Notes: generated from the letters alone by a model not told the origin. Positions 6,900-15,420 are shown, counted from the first letter of the stretch. The stretch: 64,000 bases of DNA from Blastococcus sp. VKM Ac-2987 (GCF_026967805.1 NZ_JAPVBG010000001.1:1007143-1071142); one strand, 5' to 3'. A program made the numbers and translations.

Positions 6900-8138
6900 G
6901 TGACGACGGTGACCAGGGCGTACGTCTCCCGGCTCGCCGGGTTGACCGTCTTCGACCCCAACGGCGACCGGGTCGGCAAGGTCCGCGACGTCGTCGTCGG
7001 CCTCCGCGTGGGCACCGCGTGCCCCCGGGTGCTCGGCGTGGTCGTGGAGGTGGTCGCCCGGCGCCGGATCTTCGTGCCGATGGGCCGGGTGACCGCCCTC
7101 GACCCGGGCGCGGTGATGCTCGCCTCGGGCACGCTCAACCTCAAGCGCTTCGAGCAGCGGGCCGGCGAGACGCTGGTGCTCGGCGAGCTGCTGGACCGGC
7201 AGGTCCGGATCAACGAGTCCGGCAAGGACGCCCACGTGGTGGACGCCGGCATGGAGCAGACCCGCACCGGCGACTGGCTGCTCTCGCGACTCGCCGTCCA
7301 GGAGCCGGGCCGGCTCGGCCGCCGCGGGCAGCTGCACCAGCTCGCCTGGGACGAGGTGACCGGGCTGGCGCTCCCGCAGACCGGGCAGGGCGCGGAGACC
7401 CTGATCGCCACCTACCGCGAGCTCAACGCGGCGGACATGGCGCACGCGCTGCAGGAGCTGCCGATCAAGCGCCGGCACGAGGTGGCCGAGGCGATGGACG
7501 ACGAGCGGCTGGCCGACGTCCTCGGCGAGCTGCCCGAGGCCGAGCAGATCACCATCCTCGGCACCCTCGACGAGGGCCGGGCGGCCGACGTGCTCGAGGA
7601 GATGGATCCCGACGACGCCGCCGACCTGCTGTCGGAGCTGCACGACGTCGACCGGGACCGCCTGCTGGAGCTCATGGAGCCCGACGAGGCGGAGTCGGTG
7701 CGCCAGCTGCTCAAGTACTCGGAGGACACCGCCGGCGGGATGATGACCAGCGAGCCGGTGATCCTCGCCCCGGACGCCACCATCGCCGAGGCGCTGGCGC
7801 GGGTGCGCCAGGAGGAGATCACCCCGGCGCTGGCCAGCCAGGTCTACGTATGCCGCCCGCCGTCGGCCACGCCGACCGGTCGGTACCTGGGCCTGGCGCA
7901 CATCCAGCGGCTGCTGCGGGAGCCCCCTTCGACGCTGGTCAGCGGGGTGCTCGACGACCTCGAGCCGCTGAGGCCGGAGGCCCCGCTGGCCGAGGTCACC
8001 CACTACTTCGCCACCTACAACCTCGTGGCCGCGCCCGTGGTGGACGCGCAGGGCCGGCTGGTCGGTGCGGTCAGCGTCGACGACGTCCTGGACCACCTGC
8101 TGCCCGAGGACTGGCGGGAGCGGGCCCGCCGTGGCTGA
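6900..8138 (+). CDS. MgtE N-domain and CBS-domain protein without channel
   Basis: A 412-residue soluble protein. Residues about 8-75 look like a PRC-barrel ('AGLTVFDPNGDRVGKVRDVVVGL'). Residues about 170-275 are an MgtE N-domain of acidic helical repeats ('DERLADVLGELPEAEQITIL', 'EEMDPDDAADLLSEL'), and about 290-400 form a CBS pair. In MgtE these cytosolic domains sense Mg2+ and gate a five-helix channel, which is absent here. The protein may regulate a separate membrane partner. Its stop overlaps the start of the DUF1003 membrane gene by 8 nt, so that protein is the obvious candidate. Confidence 0.85.
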   Translation: MTTVTRAYVSRLAGLTVFDPNGDRVGKVRDVVVGLRVGTACPRVLGVVVEVVARRRIFVPMGRVTALDPGAVMLASGTLNLKRFEQRAGETLVLGELLDRQVRINESGKDAHVVDAGMEQTRTGDWLLSRLAVQEPGRLGRRGQLHQLAWDEVTGLALPQTGQGAETLIATYRELNAADMAHALQELPIKRRHEVAEAMDDERLADVLGELPEAEQITILGTLDEGRAADVLEEMDPDDAADLLSELHDVDRDRLLELMEPDEAESVRQLLKYSEDTAGGMMTSEPVILAPDATIAEALARVRQEEITPALASQVYVCRPPSATPTGRYLGLAHIQRLLREPPSTLVSGVLDDLEPLRPEAPLAEVTHYFATYNLVAAPVVDAQGRLVGAVSVDDVLDHLLPEDWRERARRG

Positions 8139-8664
8139 CGGTCCCCGGCTCGACGTCCCCAGCGGCGGCGCGCGGCGGTTCGGCAGCTTCCTGCGGCTCA
8201 ACCCCGACGCGGTCGGGCAGTTCGCCGAGAGCATCGCGCGCTTCCTGGGCACCGGCCGGTTCCTGGCCGTGCAGACGATCCTCGTCGTCGTCTGGATCGC
8301 GCTCAACGTCTTCGCCGTGCGGCTGCGCTGGGACCCGTACCCCTTCATCCTGCTCAACCTGGCGTTCTCGACCCAGGCCGCCTACGCCGCCCCGCTGATC
8401 CTCCTGGCGCAGAACCGGCAGACCGACCGCGACCGGGTGCAGGCGGAGGAGGACCGTGCCCGGGCCGCGTCGACGCGCGCGGACACCGAGTACCTCGCCC
8501 GCGAGCTCGCCTCGGTGCGGGTGGCGGTCGGTGAGCTGGCCACCCGTGACTTCATCCGCAGCGAGCTGAACCGGCTGCTGCCCGAGGACACCGACGACGA
8601 CGGCGGCGGCGAGCGGAAGAAGAAGGGCAAGAAGCGCCGGGAGCAGGCCGACCCGGTCGCCTGA
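8131..8664 (+). CDS. DUF1003 membrane protein
   Basis: A 177-residue protein. It shows two membrane helices ('FLAVQTILVVVWIALNVFAV' and 'PFILLNLAFSTQAAYAAPLIL') with the DUF1003 feature 'WDPYPFILLNLAFS' and 'LAQNRQTDRDR' after the second helix. An alanine/arginine-rich coiled-coil segment (about 105-150) follows, then a Lys-rich tail. The family's function is unknown. GTG at 8131 lies inside the end of the MgtE_N/CBS gene (8-nt overlap), which argues for joint expression. I infer that the pair forms a magnesium-linked membrane complex; the sequence alone does not prove it. Confidence 0.85.
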   Translation: MADGPRLDVPSGGARRFGSFLRLNPDAVGQFAESIARFLGTGRFLAVQTILVVVWIALNVFAVRLRWDPYPFILLNLAFSTQAAYAAPLILLAQNRQTDRDRVQAEEDRARAASTRADTEYLARELASVRVAVGELATRDFIRSELNRLLPEDTDDDGGGERKKKGKKRREQADPVA

Positions 8665-8673
8665 CGCGGCGGG

Positions 8674-9342
8674 TCAGATGATCCCGGTGTCGTGGAGCAG
8701 GCGGTTCAGCAGCTCCTGCGCCAGCCAGGCCATGGGCAGCAGCAGCCCGAGCGCCCAGAGGCGGGTGCTCCGGTGCCGCGGCAGGACGAGCACGACGACG
8801 AGGGCGACGACGATCTCCACGGCCGCCTGGACCGGGTGCAGCACCACGTCGCTGCCCGTCCGCTCCAGCCAGACGCCCCGCAGGGCGCCGTTCGCCAGGG
8901 CGGTACCCGCCGCCAGGGCGAGCACGGCACCGGCCGCCGGACCAGGCCGCCGGGTGGCCCAGCACGTCCCCATGGCGAATACGGCCACGGCGGTGGCGGA
9001 CAGGGCCAGCCAGGCCAGGATCAGCTGCGGCTCGTAGCCGAACCCGAGCACGAACACCGCCCAGCCGTAGTACGCCGCGGTCATCGCGGCGAAGAAGGCC
9101 GCGGCGCGGAGGGCCGCCGCGCCGACCCCCGGCGCGAACCGGCTGATCAGCGCGACCACCAGCACCCAGGCCGCGGGATAGGTCCCCAGGTCGCCGGCCC
9201 ACTGCCAGCCCGACTCGTCCGCGGCCTTGGCCGCGACCCCGGCGAGGGCACCGAGCACGGCGAGACCGGCCGGCCGGCGCAGCCCACGCGAGCGGGATGC
9301 CGTCCGGGCGGGCGCCGGCTCCTGCTCGCGCACCTCGGTCAC
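8674..9342 (-). CDS. Hypothetical integral membrane protein
   Basis: A 222-residue protein with about six predicted membrane helices, for example 'GTYPAAWVLVVALISRFAPGV', 'FFAAMTAAYYGWAVFVLGF', 'ILAWLALSATAVAVFAMGTCW' and 'AAVEIVVALVVVLVLP'. I do not recognise the family. The N-terminus is short, charged and probably cytosolic. The gene converges on the DUF1003 gene with a 9-bp gap. It starts at GTG 9342, upstream of and on the same strand as nothing obvious; azlD ends 58 bp further upstream, so an azlC-azlD-membrane protein transcript is possible. Confidence 0.7.
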   Translation of the reverse strand: MTEVREQEPAPARTASRSRGLRRPAGLAVLGALAGVAAKAADESGWQWAGDLGTYPAAWVLVVALISRFAPGVGAAALRAAAFFAAMTAAYYGWAVFVLGFGYEPQLILAWLALSATAVAVFAMGTCWATRRPGPAAGAVLALAAGTALANGALRGVWLERTGSDVVLHPVQAAVEIVVALVVVLVLPRHRSTRLWALGLLLPMAWLAQELLNRLLHDTGII

Positions 9343-9400
9343 GCGGCGATCGTGGCCGACGGAGGGCCGATCCGGTGGTTCCGGCGCGCAGCGGTACCGG

Positions 9401-9712
9401 TCAGCCGGTGAGGACGTGCACGAGCGCCCCGGCCGCCCCGGCGAGGACCAGAACCAGGATGAACGGCGCCCGCATCGCCAGGGCCAGAGCTGCGACGGCG
9501 AGCCCGGCCAGCCGGCCGTCGACCACGACGTCGTCGCCGCTGGTCAGCCCCTGCACCACGACCAGCGCGGCGAGCAGCGCCGCCGGCACGAAGTCCACGA
9601 CCCGCGCCACCCACGGCTGCTCCACCCACGACGCGGGCACCGACAGCCCGGCGAGCTTGAGCAGGTAGCAGCCGACGGAGGCGACGAGCACCGCCGTCCA
9701 GGTGGCGCTCAC
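9401..9712 (-). CDS. azlD: AzlD-family branched-chain amino acid export subunit
   Basis: A 103-residue protein with four hydrophobic segments and the AzlD pattern 'SVGCYLLKLAGLSVP', 'VARVVDFVPAALLAALVVVQGL' and 'AGLAVAALALAMRAPFILVLVLAGAAGAL'. AzlD pairs with AzlC to export branched-chain amino acids or analogues. The GTG at 9712 overlaps the azlC stop (GTGA), consistent with coupled translation of the two subunits. Confidence 0.88.
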   Translation of the reverse strand: MSATWTAVLVASVGCYLLKLAGLSVPASWVEQPWVARVVDFVPAALLAALVVVQGLTSGDDVVVDGRLAGLAVAALALAMRAPFILVLVLAGAAGALVHVLTG

Positions 9713-10410
9713 GACGTCACCGCACGCCGCGGCCGGCCGGCCAGGGCGACCGCCACGACGGCGGCGACCACCTGCACCCCGGGCGGGACGAACGGGGTCA
9801 GCGCCAGGGCGACCACCGCGCCGCCGAGCGCCACCCGGCGCTGCACGGCGGGCTCGGGGAACCCGCGGCCCAGCCGCGGCCAGAGCAGGGCGAGGAACGC
9901 GGCCGGGACGACGGCGTCCAGCGCCGCCCGCGCGGTACCGCCCAGCGCGGCGGCGCCGAGCGCACCGACGACGGTCGTGGCGTTCCAGGTCAGGTACAGC
10001 GTCGCCCCGCCCACCCAGAACGCCAGCCCGGCGAGCGCCCGGTCGGGGGCCGCAAGCGACAGCGCCGTCGTCTCGTCGATGACCCAGTGCGCCGTCCCCG
10101 CGCGGCGCAGCGGACCACGCGGTCGCAGCAGCGGCACCAGCCGCACGCCGTAGACGGTGTTGCGGGTGCCCAGCAGCAGCGCGCTGCCGACGGCGGCCAG
10201 CGCGCTGCCACCGGCGCCGAGCACGCCGACGAGGGCGAACTGCGAGGCCCCGGTGAACATGACGGCCGACAGCACCAGCGCCTGCCAGACGTCCAGCCCC
10301 GCCGCGTCGGCGGCGGCACCGAACGCCACCCCGTACAGGCCGACGGCGAGGCCCAGGCCGACGGCGTCGCGCAGCGTGCGGGCGCGGGCGGGATCGGGCA
10401 CGTCCGCCAA
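9709..10410 (-). CDS. azlC: AzlC-family branched-chain amino acid export subunit
   Basis: A 233-residue membrane protein with the AzlC hallmarks 'GLYGVAFGAAADAAGLDVWQALVLS', 'FTGASQFALVGVL' and 'VIDETTALSLAAPD'. With AzlD it forms an exporter for branched-chain amino acids, often under Lrp control. I take TTG at 10410 as the start, because TACCCC lies 5 nt upstream (a leaderless arrangement); a GTG at 10401 is the alternative. No Lrp/AsnC gene is adjacent. Confidence 0.87.
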   Translation of the reverse strand: MADVPDPARARTLRDAVGLGLAVGLYGVAFGAAADAAGLDVWQALVLSAVMFTGASQFALVGVLGAGGSALAAVGSALLLGTRNTVYGVRLVPLLRPRGPLRRAGTAHWVIDETTALSLAAPDRALAGLAFWVGGATLYLTWNATTVVGALGAAALGGTARAALDAVVPAAFLALLWPRLGRGFPEPAVQRRVALGGAVVALALTPFVPPGVQVVAAVVAVALAGRPRRAVTS

Positions 10411-10412
10411 GG

Positions 10413-10535
10413 CTAGGGGTACTGCTGAGCGCCGCTCCCGGGGGTGCCGGGCCCCTCCCCCGGGACCACGCGGCTCCCCTCGATCCGCTCGGTGGCGCGG
10501 CCGGCCGGCGGTGGAGCCGCGTCCGGGCTGGTCAT
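10413..10535 (-). CDS. Possible 40-aa small protein or leader ORF upstream of azlC
   Basis: The ORF begins ATG ACC AGC CCG and ends in TAG two bases before the azlC start. Third codon positions are nearly all G or C, as in real genes here. The product is hydrophilic, Pro/Gly-rich and ends 'GTPGSGAQQYP'. I see no ribosome site and no known family. Its stop abuts azlC, so it could act as a coupled leader, or it may be chance. Confidence 0.25.
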   Translation of the reverse strand: MTSPDAAPPPAGRATERIEGSRVVPGEGPGTPGSGAQQYP

Positions 10536-10691
10536 GCGCCCGAGCATGGCACCGACCTGAGCAGCAGATCACCCCCGCACCCGGGGGAGTGCCGCAGGAG
10601 CCGCCGTACAGTGGCTGGAGACCCGTGGAGGCAGTGACGCCGAGGCCCGGAGGCCGGTACGGGTGCCCCGTCGAAGGAGACACACATCCCG

Positions 10692-11843
10692 ATGTCCGAC
10701 ACCCTGACCGGCCAGCCGGCGCTCGACGCGATCAACGCCGCCCTGGCCACCGTCCAGGACCCGGAGATCAACCGCCCGCTCCCCGAGCTGGGCATGATCA
10801 AGGACGTGCGGATCGGGCCGGACGGCTCGGTCGCCGTCGAGGTCTACCTCACCGTCGCCGGCTGCCCCATGCGCGAGACGATCACCAACCGGGTCACCCA
10901 GGCCGTCTCGGCCGTCCCGGGCGTGACCTCGGTGCAGGTCAGCCTCGACGTGATGAGCGACGAGCAGCGCAGCGAGCTGCGCAAGACCGTCCGCGGGTCC
11001 GACGCCGCCGAGCCGGTGATCCCCTTCGCGCAGCCGGGCTCGCTGACCCGCGTCTACGCGGTCGCCTCCGGCAAGGGCGGCGTCGGCAAGTCCAGCGTCA
11101 CGGTGAACCTCGCCGCGTCCCTGGCCAAGCGCGGTTTGGCCGTCGGCGTCGTGGACGCCGACATCTACGGGCACTCGGTGCCCCGCATGCTGGGCGTCGA
11201 CGACAAGCCCACCCAGGTCGACAACATGATCATGCCGCCGCAGTCGATGGGCGTGAAGGTCATCTCGATCGGCATGTTCACCCCCGGCAACACCCCGGTC
11301 GTGTGGCGCGGGCCGATGCTGCACCGCGCGCTGCAGCAGTTCCTCGCCGACGTCTGGTGGGGCGACCTCGACGTCCTGCTGCTGGACCTCCCCCCGGGCA
11401 CCGGTGACGTCGCCATCTCGATCGCGCAGCTGCTGCCCAACGCCGAGATCCTCGTCGTCACCACGCCCCAGCTGGCCGCCGCCGAGGTGGCCGAGCGGGC
11501 CGGCGCGATCGCGACCCAGACCCACCAGCAGGTGGTCGGCGTCATCGAGAACATGAGCTGGATGGACCTGCCCGACGGCTCCCGCGTCGAGGTGTTCGGC
11601 TCCGGCGGCGGGCAGACCGTCTCCGACGCCCTCACCCGCACACTCGGTGCGCGGGTGCCGCTGCTCGGTCAGATCCCGCTGGACACCCGGCTCCGCGAGG
11701 CCGGCGACGCCGGCGCGCCGATCGTGCTCGCCGATCCGGACTCCCCGGCCGCGCAGGCGCTGGAGAAGATCGCCGACGGGCTCGCCGTCCGCCAGCGCGG
11801 CCTGTCCGGCATGTCCCTGGGGCTCACCCCGGTCAAGCACTGA
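10692..11843 (+). CDS. mrp: Mrp/NBP35-type iron-sulfur carrier ATPase
   Basis: A 383-residue cytosolic protein. Residues 8-90 form a MIP18/DUF59 domain, and the rest is a ParA/MinD-like ATPase with the deviant Walker A 'SGKGGVGKSS' (about 126-135), 'GVVDADIYGHSVPRML' and 'DLPPGTGDVAI'. Mrp/ApbC proteins carry and transfer Fe-S clusters. The usual C-terminal CxxC of cluster-binding members is not evident, which is common in actinobacterial forms. An AAGGAGA lies about 13 nt before the ATG. Proximity to tatB-htrA-rseA-sigE matches the actinobacterial order as I recall it. Confidence 0.92.
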   Translation: MSDTLTGQPALDAINAALATVQDPEINRPLPELGMIKDVRIGPDGSVAVEVYLTVAGCPMRETITNRVTQAVSAVPGVTSVQVSLDVMSDEQRSELRKTVRGSDAAEPVIPFAQPGSLTRVYAVASGKGGVGKSSVTVNLAASLAKRGLAVGVVDADIYGHSVPRMLGVDDKPTQVDNMIMPPQSMGVKVISIGMFTPGNTPVVWRGPMLHRALQQFLADVWWGDLDVLLLDLPPGTGDVAISIAQLLPNAEILVVTTPQLAAAEVAERAGAIATQTHQQVVGVIENMSWMDLPDGSRVEVFGSGGGQTVSDALTRTLGARVPLLGQIPLDTRLREAGDAGAPIVLADPDSPAAQALEKIADGLAVRQRGLSGMSLGLTPVKH

Positions 11844-11850
11844 GTGATCT

Positions 11851-11867
11851 GTCGGCCTCCGGCCGAC
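11851..11867 (+). terminator. Short hairpin after mrp
   Basis: Arms 11851-11857 and 11861-11867 pair perfectly around TCC, 8 bp after the mrp stop. There is no T-run. It is a plausible terminator for mrp, which converges with tatB about 220 bp away. Nothing else was found in that gap except the hairpin at 12025-12070. Confidence 0.5.
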
Positions 11868-12024
11868 GACCGCGGCCAGGAGCCGTCCCCGACCTGCGCT
11901 GAGCCCTGCCCAGCGCCTCGTCGGGGACCCTCCGGGCCCCGCTCCTCGGCGTGCCCCGCGGGGGCGGCTCCCGGTCGGTCCCGCTCCCGGGTGCTGTTCC
12001 CGATGTAGCTACGCGGCGCCGGTG

Positions 12025-12070
12025 ACGTGACGCCTCGGGAGGGCCTCCGGCCCCCCGCTCGGCGTCACGT
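12025..12070. terminator. Terminator hairpin at the 3' end of tatB
   Basis: Perfect 10-bp arms at 12025-12034 and 12061-12070 enclose an inner G/C hairpin. The right arm overlaps the tatB stop codon. Located between convergent mrp and tatB, it could serve both strands. Confidence 0.65.
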
Positions 12071-12430
12071 GGCGTCGATGTCGAAGGGCGGGGGGACGGC
12101 GCGGTCGCGCATCTGGGCGGCCACCACCGTGGCCGACGTCGCGCCGGCGGGCCCGGTCCGGCGCACCGGCACGTCCTCGTCGTCGCCCATCAGCTGGCTG
12201 CGGATGAAGGTCCTGGGGTGGTACTTGCGCAGGTCGATGTCGCGCAGGTCGGAGAACTCGTCGCCCAGGGAGTCGTTGACCTGCTCGCGCACCCCGGTGA
12301 TCGCCGAGCGCACCTTCTTGAGCCCGGACGCGGCCTCCTTGGCGAGGTCGGGCAGCCGCTCGGGGCCGAAGATGAACAGCGCCGCGAGCAGCAGCACGGC
12401 GATCTCGCCCCAGCCGATCGAGTCGAACAC
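12065..12430 (-). CDS. tatB: Sec-independent protein translocase subunit TatB
   Basis: A 121-residue protein with one N-terminal membrane helix starting 'MFDSIGWGEIAVLLLAALFIFGPERLPDLAKEA'. It contains the FGPERLP hinge and the amphipathic helix of TatB, then a polar tail. TatB receives twin-arginine precursors from TatC and passes them to TatA. The GTG start at 12430 has a CAGGAG 5 nt upstream. It is the last gene of the sigE-rseA-htrA-tatB run on this strand, 81 bp after htrA. TAGGCT at about 12478 on this strand may give it its own promoter. Confidence 0.92.
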   Translation of the reverse strand: MFDSIGWGEIAVLLLAALFIFGPERLPDLAKEAASGLKKVRSAITGVREQVNDSLGDEFSDLRDIDLRKYHPRTFIRSQLMGDDEDVPVRRTGPAGATSATVVAAQMRDRAVPPPFDIDAT

Positions 12431-12511
12431 CGTCGCTCCTGTCTGACCGACCGCCCGCGCGGTCGCCGGCTCCAGCCTAGGCGGGTGGCGCCCGCGCGGT
12501 CGCCCCCCTGA

Positions 12512-14068
12512 TCAGGCGGTGCCGAGCGTCACCTCGACGGTGCGGGAGCTCCCCCCGCGCACCAGCTCGAGGGTGACCTGGTCGCCCGGCTCGCGGGCGT
12601 CGACCGCCACCGCGAGCTCCTCCGAGCTGCCGACCGGCGTGTCGTCGACCGCGATGATGATGTCCTCCTCGCGCACGCCCGCCTGCGCCGCGGCGCTGGC
12701 CGGCTCCACGTTGAGCACCAGGGCGCCGTCGCGGGTGCCGTCGGTGACCGACCGGGCGTTGACCCCGAGGGTGGCGTGCACGGCCGAGCCGGTCGAGATC
12801 AGCTGGTCGGCGATCCGGGTCACCGTGTCGATCGGGATGGCGAAGCCGAGACCGATCGAGCCGCCGGTGCCGGTGGAGGCGATGGCGGTGTTGATGCCGA
12901 CGAGCGCCCCGCTGGCGTCCACCAGCGCCCCACCGGAGTTGCCCGGGTTGATCGGGGCGTCGGTCTGCACGGCGCTGATGACGGCGTTGGTGTCGGTGCC
13001 CTCGCCCGAGAGGCGGACCGGCCGGTCCAGCGCGCTGACGATCCCGCTGGTGACCGTGCCCGCCAGCCCCAGCGGCGACCCGATGGCCACCACCGGGTCG
13101 CCGACGACGACGTCGCCGGAGCGGCCGAGCGACGCCGTCACCAGGCCCGGTTTCTCCACCTTGATGACCGCGAGGTCGCTGGCCGGGTCGCGGCCGACGA
13201 TGCGCGCGGCGGACCCGCTGCCGTCGGAGAACACCGCCCGGATCTCCGCGCCCTCGACGTCGTCGGCGCCGGAGATGACGTGGTTGTTGGTGACGATGTA
13301 GCCGTTCTCGCCGTCGATCACGACGCCGGAGCCGGTGGCGCCGGCCTGGCCGACGCGCACCTCGATGGAGACGACCGCGGGGATGACGGCGTCGGCGATG
13401 TCGGACACCGAGCCCGGTTCGCGGGTGATGCCCGGGTCGACCTGCGAGAGAGTCGTGCCCGGGGTGAACAGCGGCGTCTCGTCGGCGGTGCGGGTCAGGT
13501 ACCAGCCGACCCCGCCCCCGACCAGGCCGACGACGAGCAGGGCGAGCACGGCGAGCGTGGCCAGGCGCACCGAGACGTCGCGCAGCCGGACCTTGCGGCG
13601 CCCCTGGGCGTCGACGACGACCGGGCCCGGCTGGCTGTCCTCGACGTACACGGCCGGGGCGCCGAGCGCGGCCGGGGACGCCGGGTCGCGCCAGGGATCG
13701 CTGCGCGCGTCGGCCTTCCACCACGGGCCGCTGGCGGTCCGGCGCGCGCCCGGGCGTCCGCCGGGCGGGTCCTGGAGCCCGCCGCGGCCGGGGGCGGGCG
13801 GGCCGAAGGCGCGCAGCAGCGCCTCCGGCGGGGGCGGCGGGACGGGGCGCGGCGGCGCCGGCGGGCGGCTCCCGGCGAAGCCGCCCGCCTCGCGCTCGGG
13901 CCGGCCGAACGCACCGGCCTGCGCGGGGGTGGGCTGCGGCGCGGGCACGGGGCGGGGGCTCAGCCGCTGCGCCGCGCTCTCGTCGAAGGCGCCGGACTGG
14001 CCGTCGGGCCGGGCGAAGGTCGCGTCGTCGGCGGGCGGGCCCGCCGCGGGTTCCCGGGAGTCGCTCAG
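12512..14068 (-). CDS. htrA: HtrA/DegP-type membrane-anchored serine protease
   Basis: A 518-residue protein if it begins at CTG 14068. Residues 1-165 are a Pro/Gly-rich cytosolic region, 168-190 a membrane helix, and about 225-430 a trypsin-like protease domain with His263 ('NNHVISG'), Asp298 ('SDLAV') and Ser378 ('GNSGG'). A PDZ domain spans about 433-518. It degrades misfolded envelope proteins outside the membrane. No ATG, GTG or TTG fits the junction; the CTG overlaps the rseA stop as CTGA. The next in-frame candidate, GTG 13948, would cut into the Pro-rich tail. It lies between rseA and tatB, as in mycobacteria. Confidence 0.92.
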   Translation of the reverse strand: MSDSREPAAGPPADDATFARPDGQSGAFDESAAQRLSPRPVPAPQPTPAQAGAFGRPEREAGGFAGSRPPAPPRPVPPPPPEALLRAFGPPAPGRGGLQDPPGGRPGARRTASGPWWKADARSDPWRDPASPAALGAPAVYVEDSQPGPVVVDAQGRRKVRLRDVSVRLATLAVLALLVVGLVGGGVGWYLTRTADETPLFTPGTTLSQVDPGITREPGSVSDIADAVIPAVVSIEVRVGQAGATGSGVVIDGENGYIVTNNHVISGADDVEGAEIRAVFSDGSGSAARIVGRDPASDLAVIKVEKPGLVTASLGRSGDVVVGDPVVAIGSPLGLAGTVTSGIVSALDRPVRLSGEGTDTNAVISAVQTDAPINPGNSGGALVDASGALVGINTAIASTGTGGSIGLGFAIPIDTVTRIADQLISTGSAVHATLGVNARSVTDGTRDGALVLNVEPASAAAQAGVREEDIIIAVDDTPVGSSEELAVAVDAREPGDQVTLELVRGGSSRTVEVTLGTA

Positions 14069-14634
14069 GGGGTGCCGCCCGGGGGGGTCAGACCGGAGGA
14101 GTTGTCGACGGTGACGGTGCGCAGGACCGGCGGGGCGACCTCGGTGTGCTGCCCGGGACGCGCCATGTCGGTGCCCGGTGCGCGGCCGGTGTCGGCGGGG
14201 AGCGTGAGCGCCAGCGCGGTCACCCCCGCGCCCAGGCCCACGATCGTCCCGGCCACGCCGCGGCGGAACCAGCGCCCGCCGAACGGACCGCGCCGGTGCG
14301 CGCCCTCGGTGAGGTCGAGCGACCACGCGCCGGTGCTCCCCGAGACGGTGAGCTCACCCGGCGTGGCGCTCATCGACCCGCTGCCCCCGCCGGAGCCCGG
14401 GACGTCGGCGGTGAAGGGGATCGCGCACAGCCGCGACACGAGGTCGCCGGGGACCGCGACGTCCGCGGAGTCGTGCAGGGCCTCCTTCGCCTCCCGCTGG
14501 GCGGCCACCGCCATGCGGCAGGACGCGCAACCGGCGAGGTGCCGCGCCGCCCGGTTCGCGGGCCCGGCGGTCAGCTCGCCGTCGACGAGCGCGGCGATCG
14601 CCTCCTGCGCGAGGTGGCTCTCCGGGATGCTCAC
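14065..14634 (-). CDS. rseA: Anti-sigma factor of the RseA/ZAS type
   Basis: A 189-residue anti-sigma factor. The N-terminal zinc-binding motif H32-x3-C36-x2-C39 ('RHLAGCASC') marks the ZAS family, which binds an ECF sigma factor and releases it under stress. A single membrane-like segment is near 128-147 ('[20 protein letters not shown]'), and a short tail follows. The GTG at 14634 overlaps the sigE stop (GTGA), so factor and inhibitor are made in a coupled way. In mycobacteria RseA is removed by phosphorylation and ClpC1P2 proteolysis; whether that holds here is unknown. Confidence 0.9.
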   Translation of the reverse strand: MSIPESHLAQEAIAALVDGELTAGPANRAARHLAGCASCRMAVAAQREAKEALHDSADVAVPGDLVSRLCAIPFTADVPGSGGGSGSMSATPGELTVSGSTGAWSLDLTEGAHRRGPFGGRWFRRGVAGTIVGLGAGVTALALTLPADTGRAPGTDMARPGQHTEVAPPVLRTVTVDNSSGLTPPGGTP

Positions 14635-15224
14635 GCCCCGACCTCCCCGGGGACCATGCCCCCGCGGCGCGGGGCCAGGTGCGCCAGCGCCTCGCGCAGC
14701 TGCACCCGGCCGCGGTGGATGCGGCTGCGGACCGTGCCCAGCTTGATGCCGAGGGTCGCGGCGATCTCCTCGTAGGTGAGGCCCTCGATGTCGCAGAGGA
14801 CCACGGCCACCCGGAACTCCGGGGAGAGGGCGTCCAGCGCGGCCTGCACCTGGGGGTCCAGGTGGGTGTCGGCGTAGACCTGCTCGGGGCTCGGCGCCCG
14901 GCCGGGCAGCCGCTCGGTGTCCTCGGGCAGCGCGTCGAAGCGGATCCGCTGCCGGCGGCGGACCATGTCGAGGAAGAGGTTCGTGGTGATCCGGTGCAGC
15001 CAGCCCTCGAAGGTCCCCGGCGAGTAGTCGGCCAGCGACCGGAACACCCGGACGAAGGTCTCCTGCGTCAGGTCCTCGGCGTCCTGCGGGTTGCCCGAGA
15101 GCCGGTAGGCCAGGCGGTACACGCGGGCGGAGTGGTCGCGCACGACCTGCTCCCAGGAGGGGGCCACCCAGGCGTCGGCCTCCGCACCAGGGCCGGCGGG
15201 CTGCGCTGCGGGAGCCTCGGACAC
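14631..15224 (-). CDS. sigE: ECF RNA polymerase sigma factor SigE
   Basis: A 197-residue ECF sigma factor. Sigma-2 spans about 26-92 ('[29 protein letters not shown]', '[17 protein letters not shown]') and sigma-4 about 127-178 ('[29 protein letters not shown]', 'VRSRIHRGR'). It directs transcription of envelope-stress genes. I choose GTG 15224: a sigma-E-type promoter lies at 15314-15341, so a start at the upstream GTG 15332 would fall outside that transcript. A longer form starting at 15332 from another promoter remains possible, as alternative starts are reported for mycobacterial sigE. Confidence 0.92.
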   Translation of the reverse strand: MSEAPAAQPAGPGAEADAWVAPSWEQVVRDHSARVYRLAYRLSGNPQDAEDLTQETFVRVFRSLADYSPGTFEGWLHRITTNLFLDMVRRRQRIRFDALPEDTERLPGRAPSPEQVYADTHLDPQVQAALDALSPEFRVAVVLCDIEGLTYEEIAATLGIKLGTVRSRIHRGRVQLREALAHLAPRRGGMVPGEVGA

Positions 15225-15313
15225 GCCACCAGGATCGCAGACGGGGGCGGTCAGGACCTCCCCGGCGTCGGCGGGTCGGGCGGGCACGGCTCGCTTCAGG
15301 CGCACGTACTGAT

Positions 15314-15341
15314 CAACGGACGACCGGCACACAGGTGTTCC
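15314..15341 (-). promoter_or_regulatory. Predicted sigma-E autoregulatory promoter
   Basis: On the minus strand GGAAC (15341-15337) is followed after exactly 18 nt by CGTTG (15318-15314). This fits the ECF sigma-E consensus GGAAC-N18-CGTTG as I recall it for mycobacteria. It faces sigE with its -10 about 90 nt before the chosen start codon, which implies autoregulation. Confidence 0.7.
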
Positions 15342-15420
15342 CGTGCACCGCGGCTCACAGGAGACGCACAGGTGTGGCCGCGCACGCGGTCGCGGAGGCC
15401 CGGGCCACTACCCTCGGCCG

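Noticed and set aside
15225-15332. Longer sigE starting at GTG 15332
   Set aside because: The predicted sigma-E promoter overlaps this codon, so that transcript cannot encode it. It is kept only as a possible alternative from another promoter.
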